From: Symsagittifera roscoffensis
Taxonomy: Eukaryota; Xenacoelomorpha; Acoela; Convolutidae
Assembly (NCBI RefSeq): GCF_963678635.1
Contig: NC_087070.1
Coordinates: 29,176,048 to 29,240,047, forward strand
Length of the DNA: 64,000 nt
Direction of reading: 5' to 3'
In this document: positions 42,611-55,434 of the stretch, piece by piece
How positions within the stretch are numbered: the first letter of the stretch is position 1
Layout: each line of letters starts with the position of its first letter
Translations under genes and position numbers: made by a program
Notes under the pieces: generated by a model
Database searches by the model: none
What the model was told of the DNA's origin: nothing
The model's input: only the letters and a program-made list of their open reading frames with translations

Positions 42611-45600
42611 AGCGCATCAATCGCACCTCCGGTGCTACAAAACCATTCTTCAGAAAACTGACAAACCATAATTCTCGAAAAATAAAAGGATTGCGCACTC
42701 ATACTTGAACGCCAGATTTGCAACCCCTGAATGAACCCTGACAGCACCTCACTATAGGGTTGAGAATCTCGAAAACCAAAAGTATTTGAGCAGTCATACT
42801 TGGACGCTAGATTTGCAGCTCTTGAGTGTAGACCAATATGACCCCATTAAAGGGTTGAAAAAATATAGTTAGATTAGTTTTTTTGTATATCTAAGTTTGT
42901 TGAAAAAAAGAATAAAATTTTAAAAAACGTCACATCTCGAAAACCAAAAGGATTTGAGCAGTCATATTTGAACGCTAGATTTGAAGCCCTTGAGTGTACC
43001 CCGATAGCACCCCACTATGGGGTTGAGAAATTCAAGTTCGGTTAGTTTTTTTATAATTCAGTTTTTTGGAAAAAACTGAAAAAATCATAAAAAACGCCAT
43101 ATCTAGAAAACCATAAGGATTTGAGCAGTCATACTTGGACGCTAGATTTGCAGCTTTTGAGTGTAGACCAATTTGACCATTATGGGGTTGAAAAAATCAA
43201 GTTAGATTAGTTTTTTTATATATCTAAATTTGTTGAAAAAAAAGACAAAATTTTAAAAACGTCATATCTCGAAAACCAAAAGGACTTGAGCAGTCATATT
43301 TGAACGCTAGATTTGAAGCCCTTGAGTGTACCCCGATAGCACTCCACTATGGGGTTGAGAAATTCAAGTTCGGTTAGCTTTTTTATAACTAAGTTTTTTG
43401 GAGAAAAATGAAAAAAAAATCATAAAAAACGCCATATCTCGAAAACAATAGGGTATTGAGCAATCATACTTGGACGCTAGATTTGCAGCCTTTGAGGCTA
43501 CACTGATAGCACCCCACTATGGGGTCGAGAAATTCAAATTCGGTTACTTTCTTTTCATATCTCGAAAACCATACAGATTTGAGCAGTCATACTTTGAGCT
43601 AGAATTCAGCTTTTGAGCGTACCCAGATAGGGCCTGAATATAGGAGGGTTGAGAAAATCGAAAATCAAGTTCGGTTAATTTTTTTATATCTTAGTTTTTT
43701 GAGAAAAAAATAAAAAAACATAAAGAAACCATATCTCGAAAACCATACAGATTTGATCAGTCATACTTGCACGCTAGATTTGTGGCCCTCGAAAGTACCC
43801 CGATAGCACCCCACTACAAGGTTGAAAAATTCAAGTTCCGTTAGTTAATTACACCTAATTTTTTTTGAAAAAAGAGAAAAATTTTAAAAAAGGCCTTATC
43901 TCGAAAACTATAAGGATTTGAGTAGTCAAACTTGAACGCTAGATTTATAGCCTTTGATTGTACCCCGATAGCACACCACTTTAGGGTTGAAAAATTCAAG
44001 TTCGGTTAGTTTTTTTATAACTAAGTATTTTGGAAAAAAAACGAAAAAATCAAAAAACGCCATATCTCGAAAAGAAGAGGGATTTGAGCAGTCATACTTG
44101 GACGCTAGATTTGTAGCCTTTGTGGCTACACTAATAGCACCCCACTATGGGGTTGAGAAATTCAAATTCGGTTAGTTTCTTTTCATATTTAAGTTTTTTG
44201 GAGAAAAATGAAAAAAAAAATCATAAAAAACGCCATATCTTGAAAACCATACAGATTTGAGCAAACATACTTTGAGCTAGATTTGCAGCTTTTGAGCGTA
44301 CCCCGATAGGGTCTCAAAATAGGAGGGTTGAGAAAATCGAAAATCAAATTCGGTTAATTTTTTTATATTTAAGTTTTTTGAGAAAAAAAAAAATAAAGAA
44401 ACCATATCTCGAAAACCATACGGATTTGAGCAGTCATACTTGAACGCTAGATTTAGAGCCCTTGAAAGTACCCCGATAGCACCCCACTATGGGGTTGAGA
44501 AATTCAAGTTCGGTTAATTTTTTATATCTAAATTTTTTGAAAAAAAAACAGAAAAAAATTTAAAAAAAGGCCTTATCTCAAAAACAATAAGGATTTGAGC
44601 AGTCATACTTGAACGCTAGATTTATAGCCTTTGATTATACCCCAATAGCACACCACTTTAGGGTTGAGAAATTCAAGTTCGGTTATTTTTTTTATAACTA
44701 AGTATTTTGGAAAAAAAAACGAAACAATCAAAAAACGCCATATCTCGAAAAGCAGAGGGATTTGAGCAGTCATACTTGGACGCTAGGTTTGTAGCCTTTG
44801 TGGCTACACTGATAGCACCCCACTATGGGGGTTGAGACATTCAAATTCGGTTAGTTTCTTTTCATATCTAAGTTTTTTTGAGAAAAAGGAAAAAAAAATC
44901 ATAAAAACCGCCATATCTCGAAAACCATACAGATTTGAGCAAACAAACTTTGAGCTAGATTTGCAGCTTTTGAACGTACCCAGATAGGGCCTCAAAATAG
45001 GAGGGTTGCGAAAATCGAAAATCAAGTTCGGTTAATTTTTTATATCTAAGTTTTTTTGAGAAAAAAATAAAAAAACATAAAGAAACCATATCTCGAAAAC
45101 CATACGGATTTGAGCAGTATACTTGGACGCTAGATTTGTGGCCCTCGAAAGTACCCCGATAGCACCCCACTATAGGATGAAAAATTCAAGTTCGGTTAGT
45201 TATTTATATCTAATTTTTTTGAAAACTATCAGGACTTGAGCAGTCAAACTTGATCACTAGATTTATAGCCTTTGATTGTACCCCGATAGCACACCACTTT
45301 AGGGTTGAGAAATTCAAGTTCGGTTAGTTTCTTTTGTATGTTAGTTTTCTGAAAAAATTTAAAAAATCATAAAAAACCACATATCTCGAAAACTAAAAAG
45401 ATTTGAGCAGTGATACTTGAACGCTAGATTTATAGCTCTTGAGTGTACCCCGATATCACTCCACTATGGGGTTGAGAAAATCAAGTTCGGTTAGTTTTTT
45501 TATATCTTAATTTTTTGGAGAAAAAAAACCGAAAAAATCAAAAAAAAAAACACCATATCTCGAAAACCATAGGGATTTGAGCAGTCATACTTGGACGCTA

Positions 45601-45945
45601 GATTTGCAGCTTAGGCGTGTACCCCGATAAGACCCCACTATAGGGTTGAGAAAATCAAGTTCGGTTAGTTTTTTTATATCTTAATTTTTTGGAGAAAAAA
45701 AACCGAAAAAATCAAAAAAAAAACACCATATCTCGAAAACCATAGGGATTTGAGCAGTCATACTTGGACGCTAGATTTGTAGCCCTTGAGGCTACACTGA
45801 TAGCACCCCACTATAGGTTTGGAAAATTCAAGTTCGGTTAGTTTTTACATATCTAAGTTTGTTGAAAAAATGGAAAAAAATTTAAAAACGTCAAATCTCG
45901 AAAACCAAAAGGATTTGAGCAGTCATATTGAGTGTACCCAATAAA
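42608..45945 (+). repeat. Satellite array A, about 19-20 units of ~169 bp
   Basis: The array begins with a leader carrying GCACCTCCGGTGC (42623-42635), then units with CATATCTCGAAAACCATA, GATTTGAGCAGTCATACTTG, GACGCTAGATTTGCAGC, GTACCCCGATAGCACCCCAC and a T-rich then A-rich segment. A marked variant unit (TTTGAGCTAGA, GGGCCTCAAAATAGGAGGG) recurs at 43591, 44269 and 44947. That gives a 678-bp, four-unit higher-order period. It ends with a truncated unit fused to LINE sequence at 45941 (CCCAATAAAAAAAATTGACT). Confidence 0.93.
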
Positions 45946-46540
45946 AAAAATTGACTGAGAATGAGCATACAAGAACCATCAAAATATCCGAAGACCAGAA
46001 CCTCCCACGATTAAAGTTAATGCAATTGATTCGGAATGATCATAGAATTCAGTCGAGCTGGAATAACGAAGGAGCCATATTTGTTCAATGGAAGAATGGT
46101 CAACGTGCTGAATAACATGTCTTTTTCTGATTACTCTCCGATTACTTGAGTTTTACACACCACACTTAAAAGACGAAGATACTAAAACTTATAGTGATAC
46201 TGGTTTTCTGAAACCGATACTGAGCGCTGACAGCTCAGGAGATATCTAAAAAATGCAAACAATTAACTATTCAGAATGATTGGATGGCTGCTTTCGTCAG
46301 TTTGAATCAAAAAATTATTTAAGTATTAGAATTAGATCAATTTGCTCCTTAAAGATCATCAAGTTCGAAGAAAAGAAAAGATTAGTGTCCATGGATCACT
46401 AATTATAAAAATTTGATCGCAAAACGGAGCCGGCTACATAAAGCATGATCAAAAGATAAATCAAACCCAACTGCAAGAATTTGATTCCAAATTGCAAGGA
46501 AGAAACCGAGATTGAAATTTTGAAAGTAAAAAGCAACTAG
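45946..46540 (+). pseudogene. LINE family 2 fragment, internally deleted, between arrays
   Basis: It resumes in mid-ORF1 (TTGACTGAGAATGAGCATAC), covering the same 150 bp as 41380-41540. It then jumps straight to the AACATGTCTTTTTCTGATTA segment (about 46115, matching 42178), skipping the endonuclease start. It continues through the linker to the same AAAAAGCAA junction. Sequence from about 46230 is nearly identical to 42300-42610, with an offset of 3928 bp. Confidence 0.85.
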
Positions 46541-49500
46541 CGCATCAATCGCACCTCCGGTGCTACAAAACCATTCTTCAGAAAACTGACGAACCATAAT
46601 TCTCGAAAAATAAAAGGATTGCGCACTCATACTTGAACGCCAGATTTGCAACCCCTGAATGAACCCTGACAGCACCTCACTATAGGGTTGAGAAATTCAA
46701 GTTCGGTTAGTTTTTTTATAACTAAGTTTTTTGGAAAAAACTGAAAAAATAAAAAAAACGCCTATCTCGAAAACCAAAAGTATTTGAGCAGTCATACTTG
46801 GACGCTAGATTTGCAGCTCTTGAGTGTAGACCAATATGACCCCATTAAAGGGTTGAAAAAAAAATAGTTAGATTAGTTTTTTTGTATATCTAAGTTTGTT
46901 GAAAAAAAGAATAAAATTTTAAAAAACGTCACATCTCGAAAACCAAAAGGATTTGAGCAGTCATATTTGAACGCTAGATTTGAAGCCCTTGAGTGTACCC
47001 CGATAGCACCCCACTATGGGGTTGAGAAATTCAAGTTCGGTTAGTTTTTTTATAATTCAGTTTTTTGGAAAAAACTGAAAAAATCATAAAAAACGCCATA
47101 TCTAGAAAACCATAAGGATTTGAGCAGTCATACTTGGACGCTAGATTTGCAGCTTTTGAGTGTAGACCAATTTGACCATTATGGGGTTGAAAAAATCAAG
47201 TTAGATTAGTTTTTTTATATATCTAAATTTGTTGAAAAAAAAAGACAAAATTTTAAAAACGTCATATCTCGAAAACCAAAAGGACTTGAGCAGTCATATT
47301 TGAACGCTAGATTTGAAGCCCTTGAGTGTACCCCGATAGCACTCCACTATGGGGTTGAGAAATTCAAGTTCGGTTAGCTTTTTTATAACTAAGTTTTTTG
47401 GAGAAAAATGAAAAAAAAAAATCATAAAAAACGCCATATCTCGAAAACCATAGGGTATTGAGCAGTCATACTTGGACGCTAGATTTGCAGCCTTTGAGGC
47501 TACACTAATAGCACCCCACTATGGGGTCGAGAAATTCAAATTCGGTTACTTTCTTTTCATATCTAAGTTTTTTTGGAGAAAATGAAAAAAAAAATCATAA
47601 AAAATGCCATATCTCGAAAACCATACAGATTTGAGCAGTCATACTTTGAGCTAGAATTGCAGCTTTTGAGCGTTCCCAGATAGGGCCTGAATATAGGAGG
47701 GTTGAGAAAATCGAAAATCAAGTTCGGTTAATTTTTTTATATCTTAGTTTTTTGAGAAAAAAATAAAAAAAAACATAAAGAAACCATATCTCGAAAACCA
47801 TACAGATTTGAGCAGTCATACTTGCACGCTAGATTTGTGGCCTTCGAAAGTACCCCGATAGCACCCCACTAAAAGGTTGAAAAATTCAAGATCCGTTAGT
47901 TAATTATATCTAATTTTTTTTGAAAAAAGAGAAAAATTTTAAAAAAGGCCTTATCTCGAAAACTATAAGGATTTGAGTAGTCAAACTTGAACGCTAGATT
48001 TATAGCCTTTGATTGTACTCCGATAGCACACCACTTTAGGGTTGAGAAATTCAAGTTCGGTTAGTTTTTTTATAACTAAGTATTTTGGAAAAAAAAAACG
48101 AAAAAATCAAAAAACGCCATATCTCGAAAAGAAGAGGGATTTGAGCAGTCATACTTGGACGCTAGATTTGTAGCCTTTGTGGCTACACTAATAGCACCCC
48201 ACTATGGGGTTGAGAAATTCAAATTTGGTTAGTTTCTTTTCATATCTAAGTTTTTTGGAGAAAAATGAAAAAAAAAATCATAAAAAACGCCATATCTTGA
48301 AAACCATACAGATTTGAGCAAACATACTTTGAGCTAGATTTGCAGCTTTTGAGCGTACCCCGATAGGGTCTCAAAATAGGAGGTTTGAGAAAATCGAAAA
48401 TCAAGTTCGGCTAATTTTTTTATATTTCAGTTTTTTGAAAAATAAAAAAAATAAAGAAACCATATCTCGAAAACCATACGGATTTGAGCAGTCATACTTG
48501 AACGCTAGATTTAGAGCCCTTGAAAGTACCCCGATAGCACCCCACTATGGGGTTGAGAAAATCAAGTTCGGTTAGTTTTTTATATCTAAATTTTTTGAAA
48601 AAAAAGAAAAAACTTTAAAAAAAGGCCTTATCTCGAAAGCTATAAGGATTTGAGCAGTCAAACTTGGACGCTAGATTTGTGGCCCTCGAAAGTACCCCGA
48701 TAGCACCCCACTATAAGGTTGAAAAATTCAAGTTCGGTTAGTTAATTATATCTAACTTTTTTGAAAAAAAAACAGAAAAAAATTTAAAAAAAGGCCTTAT
48801 CTCGAAAACAATAAGGATTTGAGCAGTCATACTTGGACGCTAGGTTTGTAGCCTTTGTGGCTACACTGATAGCACCCCACTATGGGGGTTGAGACATTCA
48901 AATTCGGTTAGTTTCTTTTCATATCTAAGTTTTTTTGAGAAAAATGAAGAAAAAAAAATCATAAAAACCGCCATATCTCGAAAACCATACAGATTTGAGC
49001 AAACAAACTTTGAGCTAGATTTGCAGCTTTTGAACGTACCCCGATAGGGCCTCAAAATAGGAGGGTTGCGAAAATCGAAAATCAAGTTCGGTTAATTTTT
49101 TATATCTAAGTTTTTTTGAGAAAAAAATAAAAAAACATTAAGAAACCATATCTCGAAAACCATACGGATTTGAGCAGTATACTTGGACGCTAGATTTGTG
49201 GCCCTCGAAAGTACCCCGATAGCACCCCACTATAGGATGAAAAATTCAAGTTCGGTTAGTTAATTATATCTAATTTTTTTGAAAAAAAAATTTTTTAAAA
49301 AGGCCCTATCTCGAAAACTATCAGGACTTGAGCAGTCAAACTTGATCACTAGATTTATAGCCTTTGATTGTACCCCGATAGCACACCACTTTAGGGTTGA
49401 GAAATTCAAGTTCGGTTAGTTTCTTTTGTATGTTAGTTTTCTGAAAAAATTTAAAAAATCATAAAAAACCACATATCTCGAAAACCAAAAAGATTTGAGC

Positions 49501-50027
49501 AGTCATACTTGAACGCTAGATTTGTAGCTCTTGAGTGTACCCCGATATCACTCCACTATGGGGTTGAGAAAATCAAGTTCGGTTAGTTTTTTAATAACTA
49601 AGTTTTTTGGAAAAAAACTGAAAAAATCATTGAAAAATCCATATCTCGAAAACTATAAAGATTTGAGCAGTCATGCTTGGACGCTAGATTTGCAGCTTAG
49701 GTGTGTACCCCGATAAAACCCCACTATAGGGTTGAGAAAATCAAGTTCGGTTAGTTTTTTTATATCTTATTTTTTTGGAGAAAAAAAACCGAAAAAATCA
49801 AAAAAAAAAACACCATATCTCGAAAACCATAGGGATTTGAGCAGTCACACTTGGACGCTAGATTTGTAGCCCTTGAGGCTACACTGATAGCACCCCACTA
49901 TAGGTTTGGAAAATTCAAGTTCGGTTAGTTTTTCTATATCTAAGTTTGTTGAAAAAATGGAAAAAAATTTAAAAACGTCAAATCTCGAAAACCAAAAGGA
50001 TTTGAGCAGTCATATTGAGTGTACCCA
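46541..50027 (+). repeat. Satellite array B, about 20 units, duplicate of array A
   Basis: It has the same leader (GCACCTCCGGTGC, 46551-46563) and the same order of unit variants as array A. The marker units are at 47643, 48326 and 49007. The end is the same truncated unit joined to CCCAATAAAAAAAATTGACT (50024). The offset from array A grows from 3928 bp at the start to about 4087 bp at the end, so array B has gained, or array A has lost, about one unit. Confidence 0.93.
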
Positions 50028-52640
50028 ATAAAAAAAATTGACTGAGAACGAGCATACAAGAACCATCAAAATATCCGAAGACCCGAGCCTCCCACGATTA
50101 AAGTTAATGCAATTGATTCGGAATGATCATAGAATTCAGTCGAGCTGGAATAACGAAGGAGCCATATTTGTTCAATGGAAGAATGGTCAACGTGCTAACC
50201 GAACAAATAGGCTTTACGAAGATGGTGAAATCCTGGAAAACAGCTTGAACGACTTGATGAGTTGCTATCAAAACCGAGTTTTTCAGCAAGAGCATAATGC
50301 ACCAGAAACCTAATCAACTTTTCAAAAAATCGTTTGTGGCTTATTCCTCAAACACTTAAGTTGCCAGCGTTTTCCATTAAATGTAAGATCTCTACGTGAA
50401 CACTACGATGAACTGGAAGCATTAACAGCGAACCATGAATAATATCAAGATGTCATCGAACGAAATGACTATGAACAGCTGGTCACAAAACCAACAACAA
50501 TTGCAAATATAAGTGAAATTCTTTAACATCACTTCATTGTTAAAGACTTAAAAGTCAAATCTGCTCAAGTACGAGATAACATGTCTTTTTCTGATTACTC
50601 TCCGATTACTTGAGTTTTACACACCACACTTAAAAGACGAAGATACTAAAACTTAGTGATACTGGTTTTCTGAAACCGATACTGAGCGCTGACAGCTTCA
50701 ATCAGGAGATATCGAACGATGCAAAAAATAAACTATTCAGAATCATTGGTTGATTGCTTTCATCAATTTGAATCAAAGTATAATTGAGTATGAGATCAAT
50801 TTGCTCTTTTTAGATCATCAAGTTCGAAGAAAAGAAAAACCAAGTCTCGATGGATCACTAACTTTAAAAAATGATTGCAAGATGGAACCGGCTACATAGA
50901 GCATGGTCAAAAAAAAATCAGCCCCATCTGCAGGAATTCGATTCGAAACTGCTACGAAGAAAACTGAGATCGAAATTTTAAAAAACAAAAAGCAATACTA
51001 TTATAATCAAAACTTTAAATGAAATTACGGGAATTGCATGTGGCAAAACAGATTAAAATTCTTTCAATAAAAACACAAACGGAGAAAAAATTGACCTTGC
51101 AAACAAATTAAAATTTTTTTCTCAACTATCGGTTTTAACCTGTCCAAAGAAATACCAAAATCTAACTGAGCGCAAATCCATGAGAAAACCAATTTTTGTA
51201 TCGGCTTTATAAAGAAGGATCAAAGCTCATTTTAGAAAAATACTGTCCAATATCCATTCTCATAACCTTGAATGAAAATTTCGAGCGTGCTATGTATAAC
51301 AGAGTATACGAATACCTGGAAAATTATTCGCTAATCTATGTCAAACAGTTTGGTTTGAAAAAAAATCATACTGCTTTTGTGGCAATTGCAGAAGTTACCG
51401 GAAAAATACGCCTGGATAAGAAAAATCAATAAAGGAAACTGTTTTTCTTGACTTGAAGAAGGCGTTTGATACACTTGGTCAAAAAATGTTTTTAAAAAAC
51501 CAAAAATGCTTACAATAAGTGGCCAGACATTACTATGGTTCAAACGCTACCATAAAAAAATCGTAACCATTAAGTGCAAATCGAAAAACCAGATCTTTAA
51601 GGCTTGAAGTTAAATTGCGGCGTTCAAAAGAGTTCCTTTTTGAGACACCTGTTATTCATATATATCAAAGACCTACCCAAAGTTTGCTATTCGTGCGAAG
51701 TTTTTTCATTTGCAGATGATACAAACATTACAGGTCTAAATTGCTGAATTGAAAGTTTCAATAACGATCTCAAAGCGGCGAATGCATGGCTAAATATTAA
51801 AAAATTATCACTAAATATGGATAAACCTGTGTATTTAAACTTATCCTCACTTAATGCTTCCAGTTCTCTCTTATACATCAATAATTTACCTCTAACAAGC
51901 ATTTCTTCATGCAAATATCTCGGTGCTCATGTTGATTCTAAGTTATCAATCAATGATCATATTAATTGCCAGCGGAACAAAATCAGAAATGCGGGATTGT
52001 TTCAAAAATGCGTCAATATGTTCCAAAATCGATTTTACTTCAGTACTATAGATCAAATATTAAGTCAAATTTGCCATACGGAATTCTCGTATATGGTTGC
52101 ACCGGTTATACTCAGCTAATGCCACTTTTGATGATACATGAAATATATTTGCGCTTGAGTCATTTCAAACGAAATTATGATAGCATTCGTTCGTCTTTTT
52201 TTATTGAAAAAAAAAATTTCAACTATTCACAAGCTATATGTCTACGGACTTCTCAAATTTGTATTGAGATCCCTTGCTGGACTTCATTGTGAAAATTCTT
52301 TTAAATAATCTTTTCTGTTTTGAGAATCTGTTTATATGACACGTATAGAAAGTTATTTTCCCTTTAAAAGACCAAACTTAAAAAGTCGAATACAACGAGC
52401 TTCGATCAGTTTTAGGCGATCGAAAATTTTCAATATGTTGCGCGACAATAACTTAGTTATTGACTTTTTCGACAATTTAACTCATTCTGGTAATCAATCT
52501 GTGGCTCATAATCAACGTGATTTATACATTTTGAGCAATGAAGACATCGTTAAATATGTATTTGCAGGTGACTGCTTATGTTTTTGCTTCCGTCTAGCGT
52601 TGATTTCAGGTGCCGTATAGTTTTCTGATTACTTGGGTTT
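50028..52640 (+). pseudogene. LINE family 2, third copy, with reverse transcriptase remnant
   Basis: ORF1 end (50038-50313), a shortened endonuclease part and the linker are followed, unlike the first two copies, by the rest of ORF2. There are YCPISILITLNENFERAMYN (about 51245-51305), FLDLKKAFDT (51443-51472), FADDT (51709), YLGAHVDSKLS and a C-terminal SRIQRASISFRRSKIFNML (about 52380-52440). Numerous stops and frameshifts break it. Array insertion between the first two copies and this one shows that the LINE is the host of the arrays. Confidence 0.85.
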
Positions 52641-53920
52641 TCAATTAGTCTAATTAGTTTTCAAATTTCACTGGTTACTGCCGCTTGAGCTCAATTAGGC
52701 GCCCAACGTCAAAATGTCCTCCATCCAATTTTCTTGGTGTCAGGGAGACTTTAGAGACGAGGTACAGTTAGTAGATGCAGTAACCGCCAAGTGAACAAGT
52801 TCAAGTTTTACAATTGAACCGAACAAGGGGGCTACGACTAGCGAGTTTCTGAAGAGTATAAGAACAAATTCAGTTTTTCTTTTTCTTTTCAATTTTCAGC
52901 CAATTGTGTCAAGTTTGTATACTTACACCGGCTATCTTAAGGTGTATATCATCAGGAAATTGTCTTATGTACCACTAAAAAGGTTCAGTTTATTGAACGA
53001 CATTTTTTTGTTAAAGTGAAAAGCTACTTTTTTTGCTACCGTCGTTCTTCAGAAATGGCATGCTCTTGTTATTAGGTTTATTCGAATGTGTTCGAGTTTA
53101 GGCCAGCATCCTGTAATCCAAATGGCATCGTTCGCTGTCCTCTCCGAATTGCTAACAAATTTGTTTAAGTATTTTTAGCTAATATGCCGTTGTGTAACAA
53201 CGAGAAATTAATTCTTCTTCTGCATAACTTTATGAAAAAAGATCACAGGTAAATAATCTAAAAGCCAACCAAGCTTTTATGCACCATTCGCATGTTTAAT
53301 AGTGGAGATTGAATGATTTTGAAAAACAATCGTACGTCATACCACAGAACGAACAAATGAGCATTAAAAAACCTAGAAAACCTAACAACCTGCATAACGG
53401 TCTATTACCTTGGCTATCTTATTTTCTCGAAAGAAAGCCGCCCCAATTAAAAGATGCCCTCGAATGAGAGACGCATTAATTTGTAAAATGGAAAAAAGAG
53501 ACCGTGTTCTCAAATTTCTACAAACAATAATAACTTTTCTTATCGAATGAACTCAACGCAGCTTTTATTCGAGAAAACACGGTATGTCCACTTTTCAGTG
53601 TCAATCACTATGTAATACATGGATTATTATTACAGCGCGAAATTTTCGTGTTATATTGATTTACACAATGAGAAAATTACACAATGAGAAAACAAAGGGC
53701 AAAACGGTGTAGAAATTTTACAAAATTAATAGAAATAAATCAGCTTTAAAATGCAACATCTTTGATGACAAATATTTTCGAAATAGATGAAAGCAATAAA
53801 TAAACTCACAGCTCTTTTTGTGATGTCTCAGTCGCTGCGCCTAAAAATTTGAAATCTAGCCATGACTAAACCTGAAAAACAGAAATTTGTACTGACACAT
53901 TTCTAGGGTAAAACTGTTTA
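52641..53920. other. Interval between LINE remnant and SINE
   Basis: The first part may be LINE 3' UTR (TCAGGGAGACTTTAGAGACG near 52740 resembles the CTGGAGACTTTATG of the intact LINE's 3' UTR). A small inverted repeat (ACACC...GGTGT) lies at about 52925-52945. Otherwise nothing is recognised. Confidence 0.5.
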
Positions 53921-54134
53921 GCGGCAGCAGCCGAGTGAGATAAAATGCGCGCTCTTTAACACAAATGTCGTGGGTTCAAATATGACTTCGGTCACGGTTG
54001 GAGGGGTCCCAGTGGCATTCGACTCCTCAAGACATGACCGGCTATGGCAAAATCAATGACATTGATCTTCCCCGCGGAAGCAAGGCCCAAAATAATAAGG
54101 AGCGATTAGGACCGGAGGGCAAATAAAAAAAGTA
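53921..54134 (+). mobile_element. tRNA-derived SINE, full-length copy
   Basis: The head is GCGGCAGCAGCCGAGTGAGA (box A-like) with box B-like GGGTTCAAATAT. The body is GGTTGGAGGGGTCCC, CTCCTCAAGACATGACCGGC and CATTGATCTTCCCCGCGG, and the tail GACCGGAGGGCAAATAAAAA. It aligns end to end with the split SINE at 14106-14016 plus 9851-9742, which defines the family's length at about 215 bp. No clear TSD is visible here. It ends about 50 bp beyond the NRBP polyadenylation signal. Confidence 0.85.
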
Positions 54135-54186
54135 GAGACTGCTCCTAATCGACTCATTTAAAAATTGTGCAACAGATTAAACTTTG

Positions 54187-54192
54187 TTTATT
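54187..54192 (-). terminator. NRBP polyadenylation signal AATAAA
   Basis: TTTATT on the plus strand is AATAAA on the gene strand, 78 bp past the NRBP stop codon. This implies a very short 3' UTR. It is the first canonical hexamer after the stop. Confidence 0.6.
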
Positions 54193-54269
54193 TGCATACA
54201 ACTACGAACCGAATTGAAAATAAGTCACATAACACCATAGTCCTAACAAATATTTCATTCAATTGATTT

Positions 54270-55434
54270 TCAAGATATCACATTCAAAGAGGTGGCCAGC
54301 ACTTTACTGTGGGCTTTCCGTATTACATCATTTACTTTGTCTTTATCAGACTCATTTATGAATCCCAAATCGACCAATTCTTGCGACAAAATCGGCAACT
54401 CAGTGCCTGAGAACTGACTGTTTAAAAACCGTGTCGTGTTATCATCAAGTTTCAACTTCAAACTGATGTCAAAATTTGGAATGGAACTTTCTAGAATATT
54501 TCCAGCAGAAGCGTCTTCAGCATTGATAGCACCAGTTGAGGATTCTTGTTCCTTACTTTTCGAAAAATGCACTTCACATGACATTGATACTATCATCCGC
54601 ATCTCGGGATCCGGAGCTTCTCCCGAACTGTCTCCGGCAGTGGCGTTGTCGTTCTCTTCAACACTGGACGCCTGAGACAATTTCTCCAAACGTTTCTTCA
54701 CAGCGTAATTTGTCAGAGGGAATAATCCTTGAGAAACATCTTCCAAAAGCTTTTCTAGGTCATTCTGAGGTAACTTTCCATACACGTAAGAAGCATAACT
54801 TCCTCCACTGGTGGGGTTGCTCTTGATACTTGCAAATACATCATTTGGTTGACGTTTGTTTTTGTACAAAGGGTTATCTTGTAATTGCAAGTCGTGATTT
54901 GCCACTACGTGTGCAGATAACAATTTCAATTGATGCACTTCGAATATTATCGGCCTGAACAATAATTCTCTGGCTGATGGCCGATTCTTTGGGTTTTCTG
55001 CAATACATGAACGAATAAAATCTGCTTGCTCTGCTTGAAGAGTCTGAAGCGTTTTCTCAATTAATTCTTCGGTAATCGATACGTTCTCGCCGTTTCCAGT
55101 TAAACCATGGACAGCCATTTCTAGAGCACACATTCCGAAAGCGTATATATCTACTGCTTCGTTAATAGGCTGGTCTCCAGAACCAGCATACTCTGGAGCT
55201 ATAAAGTGGAAATGCTTCTGCTGCTCTTTGCAAGTTTTCACATGGGTATGGATAGCATCAGGAGCTATGGAACCTATCTTCAGAAGTCCATTGTGTTGGA
55301 TGAATAGAGTTTCACAGTTTAAGTTACCATGTATAATGGGGGGATCAACTGAGTGCAGGTAGCTGAGAGCGGACAGCATCTGAATGCACCATCTCTTCCA
55401 CACTTTGAAACCCATCTGTTTCTGCGTTTGAGAC
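54270..55434 (-). CDS. NRBP: NRBP, coding exon 5: pseudokinase C-lobe and C-terminal region
   Basis: The exon encodes residues 303-690. The C-lobe begins VWKRWCIQMLSALSYLHSVD and IIHGN (HGN at 338-340 replaces the catalytic HRD). LKIGSIAPD (IGS at 356-358) replaces DFG, so phosphotransfer is not expected. APEY, AVDIYAFGMCALEMAV and RPSARELLF follow as in kinase subdomains VIII to XI. After the kinase fold, LEKLLEDVSQGLFPLTNYAV and a Leu-rich LSQELVDLGFI segment match NRBP family C-terminal motifs. The acceptor is GCCTAG before 55434, and a split AG|G codon (Arg303) joins exon 4. NRBP proteins act as adaptors in trafficking and protein turnover. Confidence 0.95.

Noticed and set aside
42475-42747. 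Minus-strand ORF with a near-identical partner at 46403-46675
   Set aside because: The duplication is explained by the LINE-satellite block duplication, and the frame runs antisense through LINE linker and satellite leader.
42608-50027. CRISPR-like appearance of regular repeats
   Set aside because: Units of about 169 bp abut without unique spacers, and the context is a spliced animal genome with LINEs. It is a satellite.
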